The notes: generated by a model not told the origin, from the sequence alone. DNA of 64,000 nt from Letharia columbiana (GCF_014066305.1 NW_023501082.1:213501-277500), one strand, 5' to 3'; shown: positions 11,333 through 23,826, counted from the stretch's first letter. A program made the numbers and translations.

Positions 11333-14094
11333 ATGTCTTCATCAACAACCGATAATACAGAGAAAGGGTCGCTGAAGGAAAGGATCAAGGATCACAATAT
11401 CTTCCCCGAGCTCCGCAACCAGATGAAAGGTGCGCTGGAGTACACGCAATCTTACACCCCGCCATTTGACTGACCATCTACCCCACCACTAGAAACCCAC
11501 CTCTACGACGCAAAGAAAGGCTTCTACCACTTCAAGAGCAAGGTCGGCAAATTCCACAACCTTATCAATCCCAACCATCGCCACGACGAAAAGCACGAGC
11601 AAGAGACAGACGCCAAGCGCACTCGCGTTGCCGAGAGCCATCGCTTCGAATCTTTCGCTCCTGAAAGAGATGGGAATAAGATCAAGTGGTACGTTGATGG
11701 ACGGGACTATTTCTGGGCCGTGTCTGCGGCTCTGGAGAAGGCAAAGGAGGTCATCTACATTGAGGATTGGTGGTTGAGTCCTGAGCTCTTTCTGCGCCGA
11801 CCGCCGTACTATAACCAGGAATGGAGGTTAGACCAGGTGCTGAAGAGGAGGGCCGAGGCGGGCGTCAAGATCTACGTCATTGTGTACAAGGAAGTTGCGG
11901 CGGCCATCTCGTGCAACAGCGCTCATACGAAGCACGCTCTGCATGCTCTGTGCCCGCCGGGAACGAAGGGTCATGGGAACATCGCAGTGATGAGGCATCC
12001 GGATCACAACGTCTTTGAGAACGCAGGGGACATGACCTTCTATTGGGCGCATCACGAAAAGTTCATCGTCATTGATTACGCTCTGGCTTTCATTGGCGGA
12101 CTGGACCTATGCTTTGGGCGATGGGATGACCGACAGCATCCTTTGGCAGATGTCCACCCCGCTGGAGTCCAGAACGAGGTCTTCCCGGGCCAGGATTTCA
12201 ACAACAATCGCATCATGGACTTCCAGACGGTCGAGGACTGGAAGTCGAATGAGCTGAGCAAGGCTGATTACGGACGTATGCCGTGGCATGATGTGGCTAT
12301 GGGACTCGTCGGCGACTGCGTCTATGATATTGCAGAACATTTCGTTTTGCGATGGAACTTTGTCAAGCGTGACAAATACAAGCGAGACCCTGGGTACGAC
12401 TGGCTGCTCATGCAGGGACGAGAGGGTGAGAATGAAGATCTGATAGCCGTTCAGCATCCGAAATTCCCTGTTGGTGACTACGTCAAGCATCCAATGGCAC
12501 CGCTGGAGACCAAGCCCTGGGCGCACCAACATCCGGGAACGGTGCATGCCCAGATTGTTCGAAGTAGTTGTGACTGGAGCAGTGGAATCCTCGTAGAACA
12601 CAGCATTCAAAACGCGTATTCAGAAGTCATCAGGAACGCCCAGCATTTTGTCTACATAGAAAATCAATTCTTCATCACTGCTACCGGCGAAGAGCAAGCA
12701 CCTATACACAACACCATAGGTAGAGCTATCGTGGACGCATGCGTTAAAGCTGGCAAAGAAGGTAGAAAGTTCAGAGTCATCATTGTGATCCCCGCGATAC
12801 CGGGTTTTGCAGGAGACTTGAGAGATGACGCCGCTGCGGGCACTCGAGCTATCATGGACTACCAATACAAATCATTGCACCGGGGTGAACACTCCATATG
12901 CAGTCAGATAGAAGCACAAGGCGTCAACTCAAAAGACCACATCTTCGTCTTTAATCTTCGATCGTTTGATCGCTTAAACAAAACACTAGCCATGGTACAG
13001 CAAGAGGAGAAGTCCGGCGTAAAGTATGAAGAAGTCCAACGAGCCAATGCTGAAGAAATCATGGGGGGTGGGGCTCCTAACAGCGTTGACCGTCGGAAGC
13101 GAGACAAACTCAAGCTCGACCGCCACGACGATAGTGGTGACGAGGAGAGAGAAAAGAATATGGACCGGAAGCGAAGGTTCGAAGATTCCCGTGAAGAAGC
13201 TGGTCTTGGAGAGAAGTCATCAACGCAACAAGATTCCATCGCACGCACTGCCATGCTTAATGGAGGTAAAGTTTCTGAGCAGGAATGGGAAGGCGATCTG
13301 GAGAGCGAAAAGGAGAATTTCGTCCAGGAAGAGCTTTATATTCACGGGAAGCTGTTGATTGTGGATGACCGGATCACGATATGTGGAAGCTCGAATATCA
13401 ACGACAGAGTAGGTTCTCTCTCATTCCTTATACACTGCTTTAGCTGATCATCGCAGTCTCAACTTGGCATTCACGACAGCGAACTCTCCATCGTCATGGA
13501 AGATCAGACGTTCCTTGACAGCACCATGGATGGCCAACCCTACAAAGCAGGACATCACGCAGCCACCCTCCGCCGGCTACTCTGGCGTGAGCATCTCGGC
13601 CTTCTCCCCGCCCAGAAGCTCGATGCATCGGAAGACCCAAACGCTCAACCCCCAGACGTGTGTCCGAACGATTTAATGGAAGGGCCAGAGTATGAGTTTG
13701 TGGCCGATCCGTTGAGCGATAGAGTCTGGGATATGTGGACTGGTAATGCAACGAGGAATACGGACTTGTTCAGACATCTCTTCCGCGCGGATCCGGACGA
13801 TAACAGTAAGTGCCTTTCTTCGACCCTCTTTCTTAGCTCCGGTTAGCGACCAGCAATCCTGATCCTCTCCTCATAGTCAAGACCTTTGCCGACTACGAAT
13901 CCTTCCTCCCCAAGCACGAAAAGTACAAGCAAGGCCATCTCCACGACCCTTTTATGCCCGCACAGGAGGTCAGGCAGAAGCTCGACCAGATCAAAGGCCA
14001 TCTAGTCTGGATGCCGTTAGACTTCCTCAAGGATGCCGAGATGGCGGAAAAAGGGTTGCAGATTAATGCTTACACCGAAAGTATCTATACGTGA
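11333..14094 (+). CDS. Phospholipase D (short fungal type without PX/PH domains)
   Basis: It hydrolyses phosphatidylcholine and related lipids to phosphatidic acid. Four exons (11333-11429, 11493-13408, 13457-13805, 13877-14094) give 859 residues. Two HKD half-sites are complete: HHEKFIVIDYALAFIGGLD near residue 219 and IHGKLLIVDDRITICGSSNIND near residue 648, the latter continuing across intron 2 into SQLG. There is no PX or PH domain ahead of the first catalytic half, so it is shorter than Spo14. A charged low-complexity loop (residues about 530-620, Lys/Arg/Glu/Asp rich) separates conserved parts of the second half, as is usual in filamentous-fungal enzymes. Intron 1 uses an uncommon GTGCGC donor. 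Another in-frame ATG exists at 11267. The one at 11333 was chosen for its better context (GCCATCATGTCT). Confidence 0.93.
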
Positions 14095-14262
14095 GCCTGT
14101 GAGGGGGTAGAACGTAGCTAGTATCAAAGGTTGGCTCAGGGATGATGGATTGCTGAAACGGAAACGTCTCCATCAAAAGGAGTCGAGTCGAGATAAACAA
14201 GGCGGCGCTAGTGACATCGATACCTTGCGTATCAGCCAAAGGGCTATGACCCAACGCTGTAA

Positions 14263-14405
14263 CTAGGCCCCTTTGCTATTAATAAACCAAGCTACATACT
14301 TCCCCTTCTGCCTCTTCCCCACAATCTCCTCCCGATTGAACGATCGCACTCCATCCCTCTGTGCGCCATACAAGTACTCATACCGCCTACAAACCCACCC
14401 GCGCT
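14263..14405 (-). other. Possible terminal exon of an unidentified gene
   Basis: On the minus strand, from an acceptor-like TTTTTTAG at about 14405 to a TAG stop at 14263-14265, the sequence reads as a well-formed basic protein tail (RRYEYLYGAQRDG, FNREEIVGKRQKGKYVAWF). Upstream, at 14410-14600, no matching exon is clear. It may be the last exon of a gene with a short first exon, or a surviving relic. No family was named. Confidence 0.35.
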
Positions 14406-14663
14406 AAAAAAATATATCCACCAGTGCTACCTAAGGTCGTACACCCCAACCCCAACCCCAATCTCATCCCACACCGTCAACCGCAGTATCCTCTACGTCC
14501 GGACATGCCAACGGGCCACCTCTGACTCGTTAACCGTTCTAAATACACTCTACCGATCACGGGCGCACGGTCTCGTTTCGTACCAACTGGCCGTCTTGGG
14601 TGCTTTGGGTTTATGTTGCGGTATGTTGGTGATGGATAGCGTTGGGGTCGCTTTTTGTAATTG

Positions 14664-14762
14664 GGGGGGTTGGTGGGGTTGGTGGGGTGGGGGGGGTGGG
14701 TGGGAGAGGGGGAAGGAAATGGAGGAGGGGGGGTGGGTGGGTGGGAGATGGGGGTGTGGTCT
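14664..14762 (+). repeat. G-rich low-complexity tract
   Basis: This is a run of GGGTT, GGTGGG and GGAGG units on the + strand with more than six G-runs of at least three. It is able in principle to form G-quadruplexes. The short reading frames across it are composition artefacts. Confidence 0.7.
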
Positions 14763-14799
14763 TGAATTTTCTTTTTGGGTTGTGCGTTGATGGGGATCG

Positions 14800-17700
14800 G
14801 GTGGGTTGGTTGGTTTATAAAGCAGCGGTTTTACGTGCAGTGATTCTCACGTGCTGTCACTGATGATTTTCCCCCGTCCATGACCCCGTCGTATACGCAA
14901 CGCAGCGTTGTATGCCCCGCCCCCGTCGGTAGGACTTTCTAGCTGGCGCCCGCTGGTCAGGTGGTAAGCCTGTCAGATCTAGACCATGGCGTGCTTCGTG
15001 TCATGTCGGCTACGTGTTGTGTGCCTGATAATCATCAGACTGGTTCCACTTCTGTACTGTATGACCTGCGATGACGAGGCTGGGATGTACCTGCGATCCT
15101 GAGCCGGATGCGGAGGGTGAAGAATGGTGGATTGGGTAGTCGGAGCAGCTGACGCCGGTCTGATATGTGTCGTATCACTGGAGGAGCGTGGCTACTGGTG
15201 GGGTACTTGATTGGCCGATGGAGATGACTAAGTATTCTGTGTACCGTAGCAGGAGACCTGTCTACTTTATATGGCCAATCCCGCAGTGGTCATTCAAGGG
15301 TCGTTTGGGATCATGTTGTATGTGCGATACTACTTCGCAGTGCAATGCTACTGCTATGTATACAACATCTGATCCGGGGATAGCTCTTCGTTGAGGAATG
15401 TCAAGGTATCTTATCTCACTCTCAGGGCGGCTGTGATCGTATGGGGAATCGGAATTAAGGCCTTGGGCTTCTGGCTAAAGGCGCTTGTTGATCTTATCTT
15501 CCCTTGTAGGAGAGATGAAAGAAGTAGATACTTTGCCCATTCCGACATGTGCATCTCTAGAACGCGTTGTACTTTCATCCTTGAGGTTAGTTTGCAGGAG
15601 TGGGATGGTGCAAAGTTAGTGCTTGAGAAGGAATAGAAACTTTGGACAGCTGATTGCGAACTCCAATGCTTGGAGCGTCACTTTTTTTTTTCTTTTCCAT
15701 TGCATCAGATGTCGGTCATTCTGTGAATGCTTGCCCTAGACGACTCGTTCTGATTGGCTAAGAATTTTAGATGTATCTTTCAAATGTATTGAAGACCCGT
15801 ATCTTTCCAGTTGTGGTCATGACGCGAGAACAAGTGCAGTAGTCAACACCACACGGAGAGATTTGTTGCAGGATAAAGTATCCACACCACCAGTAGCCAA
15901 AAACCCCCTTTCGGGTGGTTCTAGCGCAACAGAGAAGACCCAGCCACGCTTGTGACTGGTCTAGAACCCACGGAAAATATGGCGAGAAAACCAGAATCCA
16001 ACCTTTGGACAGCGGTGAGCAGTGGTGTATCGCTGAATGCATATGGATAAGGAATATATTAGCTAACCGCTTATCATCGTGGGTGAGCCGCCCCACCATT
16101 GTCGGCGTCCCGGTAAGCGGTTTGAACGGCTCATTTGTGTCGATCCGGGCACTCGGGGCTTCATGCAAGCAGATAAAGTACCTACTTTACTCTGCTTTTT
16201 GCCGTTCCATATCATGAGCTGAGCACGTGGAGGGTGTGGCAGAAGCCGTGTCTCGGTTGCAAATACCCCCCCCAAAATTAGGCTCCTGGTCGCAGTATAA
16301 GAGTCCAGGGGTACCGCCCAGTTTTCTGCTCATCCTTATGTGCCTGCCTCTTGCGGAGGCATTGCGGAAAATTCCTTTTTCTAATTCTAATCAATATATG
16401 GCATGATTTCGGTTGACGACACTTACTGGTCTGCTTTTTTTCGCGCTTGCCTTGTTAAAAAAAAGCTGGCCAAGTCTTTGATGGCGAGGAACGTGTTGCA
16501 GGGGAATGAAATTGTTGGCGTGAAGTGTCAATTCCCAAATGCGTAAACTTTGCCCGTCATGGAAGAACCAGAACGTTGAGGCTATGGGGTGGGGGACACA
16601 TTGTGTGGAATGGACTTAGCGGCAGACGCTGATGCCTGGGAGTAAGTTCTGGCATCTCGTCCATTGATCTACCTCTGAAGGGGAAAGAAGAGGGTGGAGA
16701 CAGGAGGAGAGAGGTATGTAGTACACCCGGGGTGTACGACGGCGGCCAAGAGCGCACTTAAATGCATCATCAGTCGAAGCCAATGGTTCCCGAGTAGTGT
16801 AGTGATAGAAAGAATATCAAAGCCGAGGCACGAGGTGTTGGGGGACTTAAGGTCGACTGTAAGAAGTACAGGCATGTGTATCCTGAGCCCGTAGTCAAAC
16901 AGCATATCTCTTCCTCGTAAGGATTAGTAAATCGGAAAGACATGCCAGGAATCAGAAGTTGGAAAAGTCTAAAGACAAGTTGGCGGGAGGATAATGCTGT
17001 GATGATGATGCTGGGTGGGATGTAGTTGCATTACTGAATCCTTCGATTGACATGCTCTCTTCAGCACCTGGTACATATGCTTCGCCTTCTCTCACTTGCT
17101 TTGTAGTTACTACAGCAAGCATGGCTCGTTGGTGTTTCATCTTCGTCCTCATCGTCGTCTTCATCTTCATCTTCATCATCTTTTTTCCACTTGCCTTGAT
17201 ACCTGTTGGCGGGCTCGGATCTAACGGAAGCTGATGTTTTGATAGGCTCTTTCCTCATTGGTCGGATGTTCTTGGCAGACAATTACGAAAGGAAGGAAAG
17301 AATATACTTCATGCTTGAAGTTATGTCCCCACTCTCCTCCCCTCTCCACTCCTCTTCTCAGCCTCTTTCTATTCTGACGCTAACAACGCTATCACTGCTA
17401 TATTCATAACCAACATCACGATCACGATCTCCACCAGCTTCACCGCTCCCATTCTGCCAATGCATCAACCCTTATCACCAACAAGCCACAAGTATAGGTG
17501 ACAGCTGACCACAAACCCCATCCCCCCCCACCGCTCCTGGATCCTCGAAAAGAAGAAAGGACAGTGGCAGCTTCGTGACCTAAAATCCGAGCCGCCATCA
17601 TGTCCCGAACCATGCTTCTGGACCATCCAACGCTCCTGTCAAGAGCCGAGCTGTCAACTCGTTTCGTGGGTTGGGGGAGATTAGAGGCTTGTAGGAAACA

Positions 17701-19660
17701 CTTGCACAGCGTCTCCTACCCACGGGAACTTGTTCACGAAACGCATTGCTCTCTTGGTAACCAGTCCTTATCATTTCCATCATTCTGGGACAGAGGTTCA
17801 GTCATCTGCCCAAGGGTTCTCGACAGTTGTGATGTTTGCCGGAATCCGGCAGTCCCGGCGGTCTGCTCTGAGCTCTCGACGGCTGATCGAGATGCTCTTA
17901 CTACGTCTGCCTCCTGAGACGTTGTTCAGCCTCATCTCCCTGACTAGCAATAGATGCTAGCATCTTAAAGATGTAGTCGAAGCTTCAGTCGACTGCATTG
18001 GGATGGAAAACACAGAACGCAACGGAATTTAGGAGTGCCGAAACAGAGGGGTTCTTCGCTTCCTCGCCTCCATTGGTTGCCCCACGTCCATGGCGTGGGA
18101 GCCTGAGCCTCGAGATCAGCGATCCCATACATGCATTTCAGCAAACGTGCGGTCTTCGTCATCGCTTAGCCTCTATACCCATGTTCGGCAGTGATACCAA
18201 AATCCTTCGGACCCCTCTCCACTCATCGCCATGCTTTATCCCGGCCGAATGGTTATGGATTACCAACGGCTCCTTAAGGCCTTCCTGGTGCCTCTTGCAC
18301 GGCTGAAGGATGCCTTGAAGACGCAAACTGCTCATCCCCAGTCTGTCCGCCCCTCCCAACAGAAGTGGACCGAGGCAAGGCCTGCGAATCTGCTGGCTAG
18401 GAGATCTGACGGAACAGCGATATCCCTGCTCCGCCAGATTTGGAGGGCCACTATCCTGGCGATAGCTCCATGCCAAGCGCCTTGACATGGGCTGTCGTAG
18501 GCTTACCGCCTCTCACCGCATGATCGTTACTGCCATGATGCTGGCTGCAGTAGCGCCTTGGACTTGCGCCAAAGCATAACAGACAGCGCTACTGTAAACG
18601 AACTGTTCCTTCTGGATTGCTCAGTTCCAAAACCCAGGCCCCTGGGAGATTACCAGCCAAACCAGCACTGATGGCAACAATGGCACTACGCAATGCATCT
18701 GAACACCACTTACCCCCACAGTTCTGCCAGAAGCGCAACAAAGTGTGAGAAGCGGGATTCCATACCAGTATCAATTTCAAGGTTTGGCACTTTCTATTTT
18801 CCCGAGCCAGCCTGATTGGTACCCGTCAAACTTCACTCTAAGCGAGGAGAACGCTAATACCGCTGACCAAAATGACCTACGATTGGCACATAAAATATAG
18901 TCAAGAGACGGTTCTTACTCCCCGAGGCTCTAGTCAAAGCCTCCAATTGTTTTTGGAGCATATTGACGGGTGGAACAAGGGAAGGGAGGGAACTACGAAA
19001 GCTAACATTTGTGATGGCTTCCATCGACCTCTATGCTATGCCACATTGACGGTGTGCTTGTGATCTTTTCTTGCTTCAGCCTTACAAATACAGCACCTGC
19101 TTGGGTTCGATCCTTCAAATTTCACATCTTCGATCAAATGAGACGCTGTGAATATCCATGACCAGATAGTGAGTGCCCTGCCCCTGTATGCACTTGGACC
19201 TATTACCGGGCCCTCACAACAGTGAGCATCAGCGATGAGTATCCGAGAGCTCGCGGCTCTAGGGCATCAGTCAGGACTTCCCCTCTCATTCTGTCCATAT
19301 ACTTAACAATTTTGCGGCCCTTTCTTCTCTTCTCTCTTGATCAAGCTACACCTTTCTTGAATCCCAATTCTCTCCTCCTCAGGAAAACCTTCTCGAACCT
19401 TCTCAGAATAGACTGCCTATCTTTCTGTAGAGGATAATATCCAACTCTTCGACGGCTGCCACAAAACAATCGCCCTCGCCTCATAGCTCCAGATCTCAAG
19501 GCTTCGTATCTCGTCTCCCAGCAAGCTTGAGACAACTCAGATAACTCAACCCTAACACCGTGCGTCTCACTCAGTCTCGTCATGACTTAATCTTCAACTA
19601 ATGACCCTTTTCCGAAGCAATTTTGAATCACTGCTATCGTCAACAGTTATCCATACCATT
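14800..19660. other. Long gene-poor region
   Basis: Nearly 5 kb carry no supportable gene. The longest frames (15767-16168 -, 17600-17917 +, 18159-18488 -) have no motifs and overlap one another on opposite strands. A CTTCAT/CATCGT-type microsatellite lies at about 17136-17182. A GGTTCGATCC box at about 19103 resembles a tRNA B box, but no cloverleaf could be folded around it. Confidence 0.4.
17136..17182 (+). repeat. Pyrimidine-rich (CTTCAT)-type microsatellite
   Basis: Imperfect CATCTT/CATCGT trinucleotide-type repeats. The antisense frame gives an Asp/Glu-rich run, which explains the short acidic reading frame seen there. Confidence 0.7.
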
Positions 19661-19664
19661 CACG

Positions 19665-19829
19665 ATGCCCAACTGCGACCACACTTCCTGGAAGAGCATT
19701 AAGTCTGAGACCAACCTTCTTCAATGGAATTGCTCCTTTTGCAATTCTACGGGACACTGGTTCATTTTCGAGTGTCTGAGTTGCGGAAGGAAGGCTTGCC
19801 GGCCATGCAGCCAGAAGACGCACTCATAG
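19665..19829 (+). CDS. Small Cys-rich (zinc-binding-like) protein
   Basis: A 54-residue ORF begins MPNCDHTSWK, with an in-frame ATG 14 codons upstream at 19623. It has seven Cys and three His residues arranged as C-x-H, then CSFC, then CLSC-x5-CRPC. That spacing is typical of a compact zinc ribbon or treble-clef fold. Trp residues follow a W..W..W pattern (SWKS, QWNC, HWFIF). I recall similar short ORFs in other Dothideomycetes but cannot name a family. The ATG at 19665 lies in CACGATGCCC. It stands alone in a gene-poor region. Function is unknown. Confidence 0.5.
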   Translation: MPNCDHTSWKSIKSETNLLQWNCSFCNSTGHWFIFECLSCGRKACRPCSQKTHS

Positions 19830-20153
19830 AGGGCATGGGCCTTGATGGCTCGGAGGTATGTGCTGAACACTAGACGACACCCTAGAGCTGTATGCTGATA
19901 GTGACCCTGCGTCTCTAGATCTGGAACCAATGCAGTCAAAGACCCGAAAAGTCGGAACCAGATCTTCGTCCCGACCCAGTGATCTGGGTCAGCCACATTT
20001 CCCACACGTCCGGTTATTCCTCCCTCACACGCTCGGCTCTTAGGGTCCTCGTGATGATGAAGCAACAACATACATACGAGGCCTGCTCCGCTCGCTGAAT
20101 TGAGGGTAACCTGACGGAGAGGCGCTGATTTCGCTCAAGGTTTTGATTTCTTT

Positions 20154-20268
20154 AGCACATGAATGTTTCTTCCAGTACATGGATGCTTCTTAAGTACATG
20201 AACGTTTCGTCAGTACATGAATGTTTCTTCAGTACATCAATGTTTGTCAGTAATCAATTTCTTAGTCA
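20154..20268 (+). repeat. 19-bp tandem repeat, about six copies
   Basis: The unit is close to AGTACATGAATGTTTCTTC, repeated about six times with 1-4 changes per copy. The first copy is AGCACATG and the last decays into AGTAATCAATTTCTTAG. Each early copy carries an ATG, which produces a spurious short reading frame. Confidence 0.85.
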
Positions 20269-22275
20269 ATGTTCTCACTTTTTTGTTGCGAAAACAATAC
20301 ATCCACGGTTCGCCTGCATGCGTTCGCCAGAAGATCTTTGCCTTTGAAATTGCTTGACCGTGGAAGCGCGATGGTCCTCAATCTGAACAAAGACGCTGCT
20401 CAAAAGAGCTTCAGCCTCCGCGTACCTGTGCAATCAAGTTTAGTCCTCAACAACATCTCTCTTTCCATGTTTCTACGGGATCAGCGAGAGGAAGAAGATC
20501 GTTGATGTAGCGTCCCTTGTTGCATTCCTCGGCACAGGGTTCAGGTTGGCTCTTTCCCCTTCCTCACAGTCGTCCATACTTTTCTTGATCGGACGGTCGG
20601 ACTCATCTGCACTTCAGAGTGTCATGGGCTGTTGTGTTCATCCGGCGGCCAGAGTCTCTCTTTTCCCTCGGTGCGACTCGTCATCCCTGGATTTACCTGA
20701 ACCCTATTCCCATTCCTAAGCAGATTGTCCCACTCGCGTATCTGCTTTTGCGTATTTTTTCTGACTTCTGGTGCGGGAGGTAACGAAGATGAGCGTAAAG
20801 AATGCGATGAGGTGTATAATCCTTGGATTCAGTCGATCTTTGTTTTTTGATGTTTTTGTTTCTAGATGTCCTTGTCTTTTGATGCTCTTGACAACCTCAT
20901 CCTGCTGTCCGGACAGTATTGTCAGTCCCTATCACCGTCTTTGCTTTGCTCTGCCACCTGCTTTCGGTCTCTTTTCGTCCGCGTTTCTCCCGGTGGCATG
21001 GCTAGATCCCTTTGAGATGCCGGACACTACCCTCGTCCGGTCACGCGTCCGCCAAGCCATGGTCAATTTCGGGTGCAATTTAACAAGTTTCCACAACCGG
21101 TCATGTATCTAACCGTTCTTAGATCCTGTAGCTCCGAACAGAGACAGCGCGGAAATTGCACCCCGCCCCACTGGACCGAGGGGATTTCCTCGACCTCGAT
21201 TTTAATAGGGCAAGTTGCGAGCAGTGCGTATAATAGGCACCAGGTTCTCCAGACGATCCTGGGGCGAAGTGTCTGAATGTCCGCTCGCTGGCGGCATCGT
21301 CTTCGAATTTCTCCCGTCGCTAACGTGTTACGAGAGGTGTGAGGGTGGCACATCGACTGTGAAGCTGGCATAGAGCGGATCGTCGGAAGGTGAAACGGTG
21401 GCTTTATCCCGACTTCGGCGTTGTTGGTCGATGAAATCGGTTCAGCACTGCACCTTGTTAGACTTTTGCAAGCATCTGAACGCCACGCCGGGGAAGAAAA
21501 TTCCTGTTGCTTTTTAGGAGCCTTCTCCGAGATGGGTTCTTTTTGCAGACAGATAGAGACCCCGGTGTCCGTTATCAACCGGCTATGTAGAGTACTTGGG
21601 TAAGTTACAGTTCGGGCTGAGAATCTGTCGGTGGGGTTTGCGGAGAGAAAGAGGGGGAATGGGTTGGATGTGAAGGGGTGAGAGGGTTGGAAGAGCTGTG
21701 GCTGGGATATGGAAGGGGGGGAAGGGGTTTCGGGTTATGGGAGACTTGGATGATTCCTGTGTCGCTTTGAGGATGTACACGGTTGGGGGGTGACGGCGTG
21801 ATGGTGCTGGAGTTGCGCTTGTGTCTTGGATCGATGTTCTCTGGAGACTTGAGGGCTGGTGAGGGCGATGTCGATTGTATGTCGGGATTCTTCAACATTT
21901 TGAGAAACATGGCTTGGATTATCGGTGGTTTGCAGTTTCTCGGTATGGGCGAGATTATTGGGAGCGGTTTGGTTATCGGCTCTGTTTGCGCACAATAAGT
22001 AAGGAGAGAGCGCTGCTGGCGCTGATCATATTCTAGAGTACGCATACACTGTTTGACGAATGATTCGGTGTCCAATCGCAGGATCGCAAGCATTACCATA
22101 TACACAAAAAGAATATGTCCCATGCCCACTCGAAACGCCGCTGACTCCTATCATTGGCCCCCCCCAATCGCTGGTTTTCACGTACATCTCGCACTCTCTG
22201 CCTTTCTCCACTTCCGACCCCATCCCGCCCCCTTCTCATGTACTTGCAGGTGGCCCCTATTTCCGCAACACAGCC
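20269..22275. other. Intergenic region without supported genes
   Basis: Frames at 20771-21112 (+), 21063-21578 (-), 21605-22129 (-) and 21783-21998 (+) overlap each other on opposite strands and show no motif. The 21605-22129 frame is a Pro/Ser/Thr-rich artefact of a C-rich strand. The + frame at 21783 ends in a hydrophobic Gly-rich stretch (WIIGGLQFLGMGEIIGSG) that could be membrane-spanning, but nothing else supports it. Confidence 0.35.
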
Positions 22276-23388
22276 TCATAAATCCCCGCCAACGCCCCAG
22301 CCCCGGCCCCCACAAGCATCCCCGTACTGCCCCCCGGGACCCCCCCTCTCCACAACCCGCGTGCTCGCGCTCGGTCCGCCACCCCTCACGTATACCACCC
22401 ACGCCGTGATCGCCTTGACGGCATTGAAACTGACGGCATCGTACCCGCCCTCGCCTTTCAGGTTGATGAACCAGCCGCCCAATAGGGGCAGCAAGACACT
22501 CGTTAAGAGCCAGAGGCCGAACGGACCCCAGAACGCAGTCGTGAGCAGGGCGAAGAAATCGGGGACTTTGAGGGGCAATTCGGACGTCCCGAGGGCGGGG
22601 AAGGCGGGGAGCGTCGTCAGGTAGCGGAAGGGCAATACTTCGTAGCGGAGACCGAAGGCTTCGACAAACAGGGTGAGTATTTCGATCCCCGTTACCGTGC
22701 TTAGGTAGCCGCGCACGCTGTCGAGGGTGGAGGGCAGTCGGGAGTCGGCTATGTAATTTGAGATGGAGCTGCGGAAGGTGGTGGTGTGGGCGTCTATCTG
22801 ACTCGCGAGGACGGCGGGGGGAAGGGGGCAGGGGCACGGAGCGCGCGAAGGAGAGGGCCCGGTTGGGCGTTTTGGTCGGCGCGGAGGATTCGGCGTCGTC
22901 TCTGTGTCATTGAAAGCGCTCGGATCAGTTCTTTGTTCTTTTCTGGGTTCCGTCGTGAAGGGTTGCGCGACGCGCTGCGCAGGCGGTGAAGATTTCGACT
23001 CACCCCCCTTCCAACTCCTCACGCGCCTTAAGGGTTTGCCTCCTGGCCCTTGGCTTCCTCTCCTTCTCGACCGTCTGCACGGTGCCGGTCGCGGGATCCT
23101 GCTTCGTGGGCGACAATGGGTCGACGGTGTAGAAGAAGGGAGCGACTTTTGAGTCGGATGATAGCTTGGAGCTGTTTGCGCGTAGGTGCTCTTCTAATGC
23201 GACTTCGAGGTCGATCTTTTTGTAGCGCTCGACGCTGTTGCGGTACGTAGTGGTTAGCATTTAGAATGCGATAGATTTGGGAGAGATGGGGGAATAGGAA
23301 GGGTGGGCGCGCACTTCTTCAACCCGACATGGTCGGCAATTTCGGTGAGGGCGCCTTTGCGCTGCTGTTGAAGCCAGGCGTTCGTCAT
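22276..23388 (-). CDS. Predicted membrane protein with SAP-like N-terminal helix pair
   Basis: Three exons are inferred (23388-23315, 23234-23004, 22942-22276), giving 323 residues. The N-terminus (WLQQQRKGALTEIADHVGL, then a second helix VALEEHLRANSSKL) has the helix-extended-helix look of a SAP/HeH domain. A basic, phosphorylatable linker follows (RKPRARRQTLKAREE). Two or three hydrophobic segments lie in the C-terminal half (ILTLFVEAFGLRYEVLPF; FFALLTTAFWGPFGLWLLTSVLLPLL; a shorter one near the end). I recognise this as a conserved filamentous-ascomycete protein of unknown function. An ER or nuclear-envelope site is only a guess from the architecture. Intron 1 again has a GTGCGC donor. Intron 2 (61 nt) was placed by frame. 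A CAG nearer its donor would give the wrong frame. Confidence 0.75.
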
Positions 23389-23826
23389 TGTGGTTTCCTG
23401 TGTCGCGAGAGTGAGGCGACTATTTTGTAGGTGATTTGAGGGTTGGACGCATGGGATGAAGAGGGAGCGGTGAGGGGGAAGGTAGAATGTTTACGGAGTG
23501 GAGTTGTTTACAACTTGGCGTGTTCGGTTAGCGCGGTTCGCTGGGGACCACCGACCAATCAAGATGGGTAGTGGGGGTTTCTATGTTTTGGGATTGGAAT
23601 AAAGGGTTATTGCGGAGCTTCATGTTGATGATTTGATGGACAAGTTTGAGAGGGATGCTGGAAGCCTTGAGAAGAGTACCCGAGATTCTATGCTCTATTC
23701 CGTGCTGTGTAAATGCGACGCGCTCTTGTCCTGTCCGATGCCGATGCATCAAACTCTGTACACTATGGTGACCTTGCTTGACAGCCATGCCCGTCCATCA
23801 TCAGTGGTATAAATACAAAGCGTGCC
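23389..23826. other. Intergenic spacer
   Basis: Lies between the 5' end of the SAP-like membrane protein and the 3' end of the carrier gene, both on the minus strand. No gene is seen. An 86-codon minus frame at 23528-23788 has no motif. Confidence 0.4.

Noticed and set aside
19095..19115. tRNA-like B box (GGTTCGATCC)
   Set aside because: No matching A box or acceptor stem could be found at the right distance.
20159..20347. 62-codon frame across the 19-bp repeat
   Set aside because: Its start codons are simply the ATG of each repeat copy.
21605..22129. 174-codon minus frame rich in Pro, Ser and Thr
   Set aside because: C-rich strand artefact. No motif, no splice support, and an overlapping opposite-strand frame.
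22154..22837. Long Pro/Arg-rich frames on both strands
   Set aside because: Shadows of the GC-rich exon of the membrane protein at 22276-23388.
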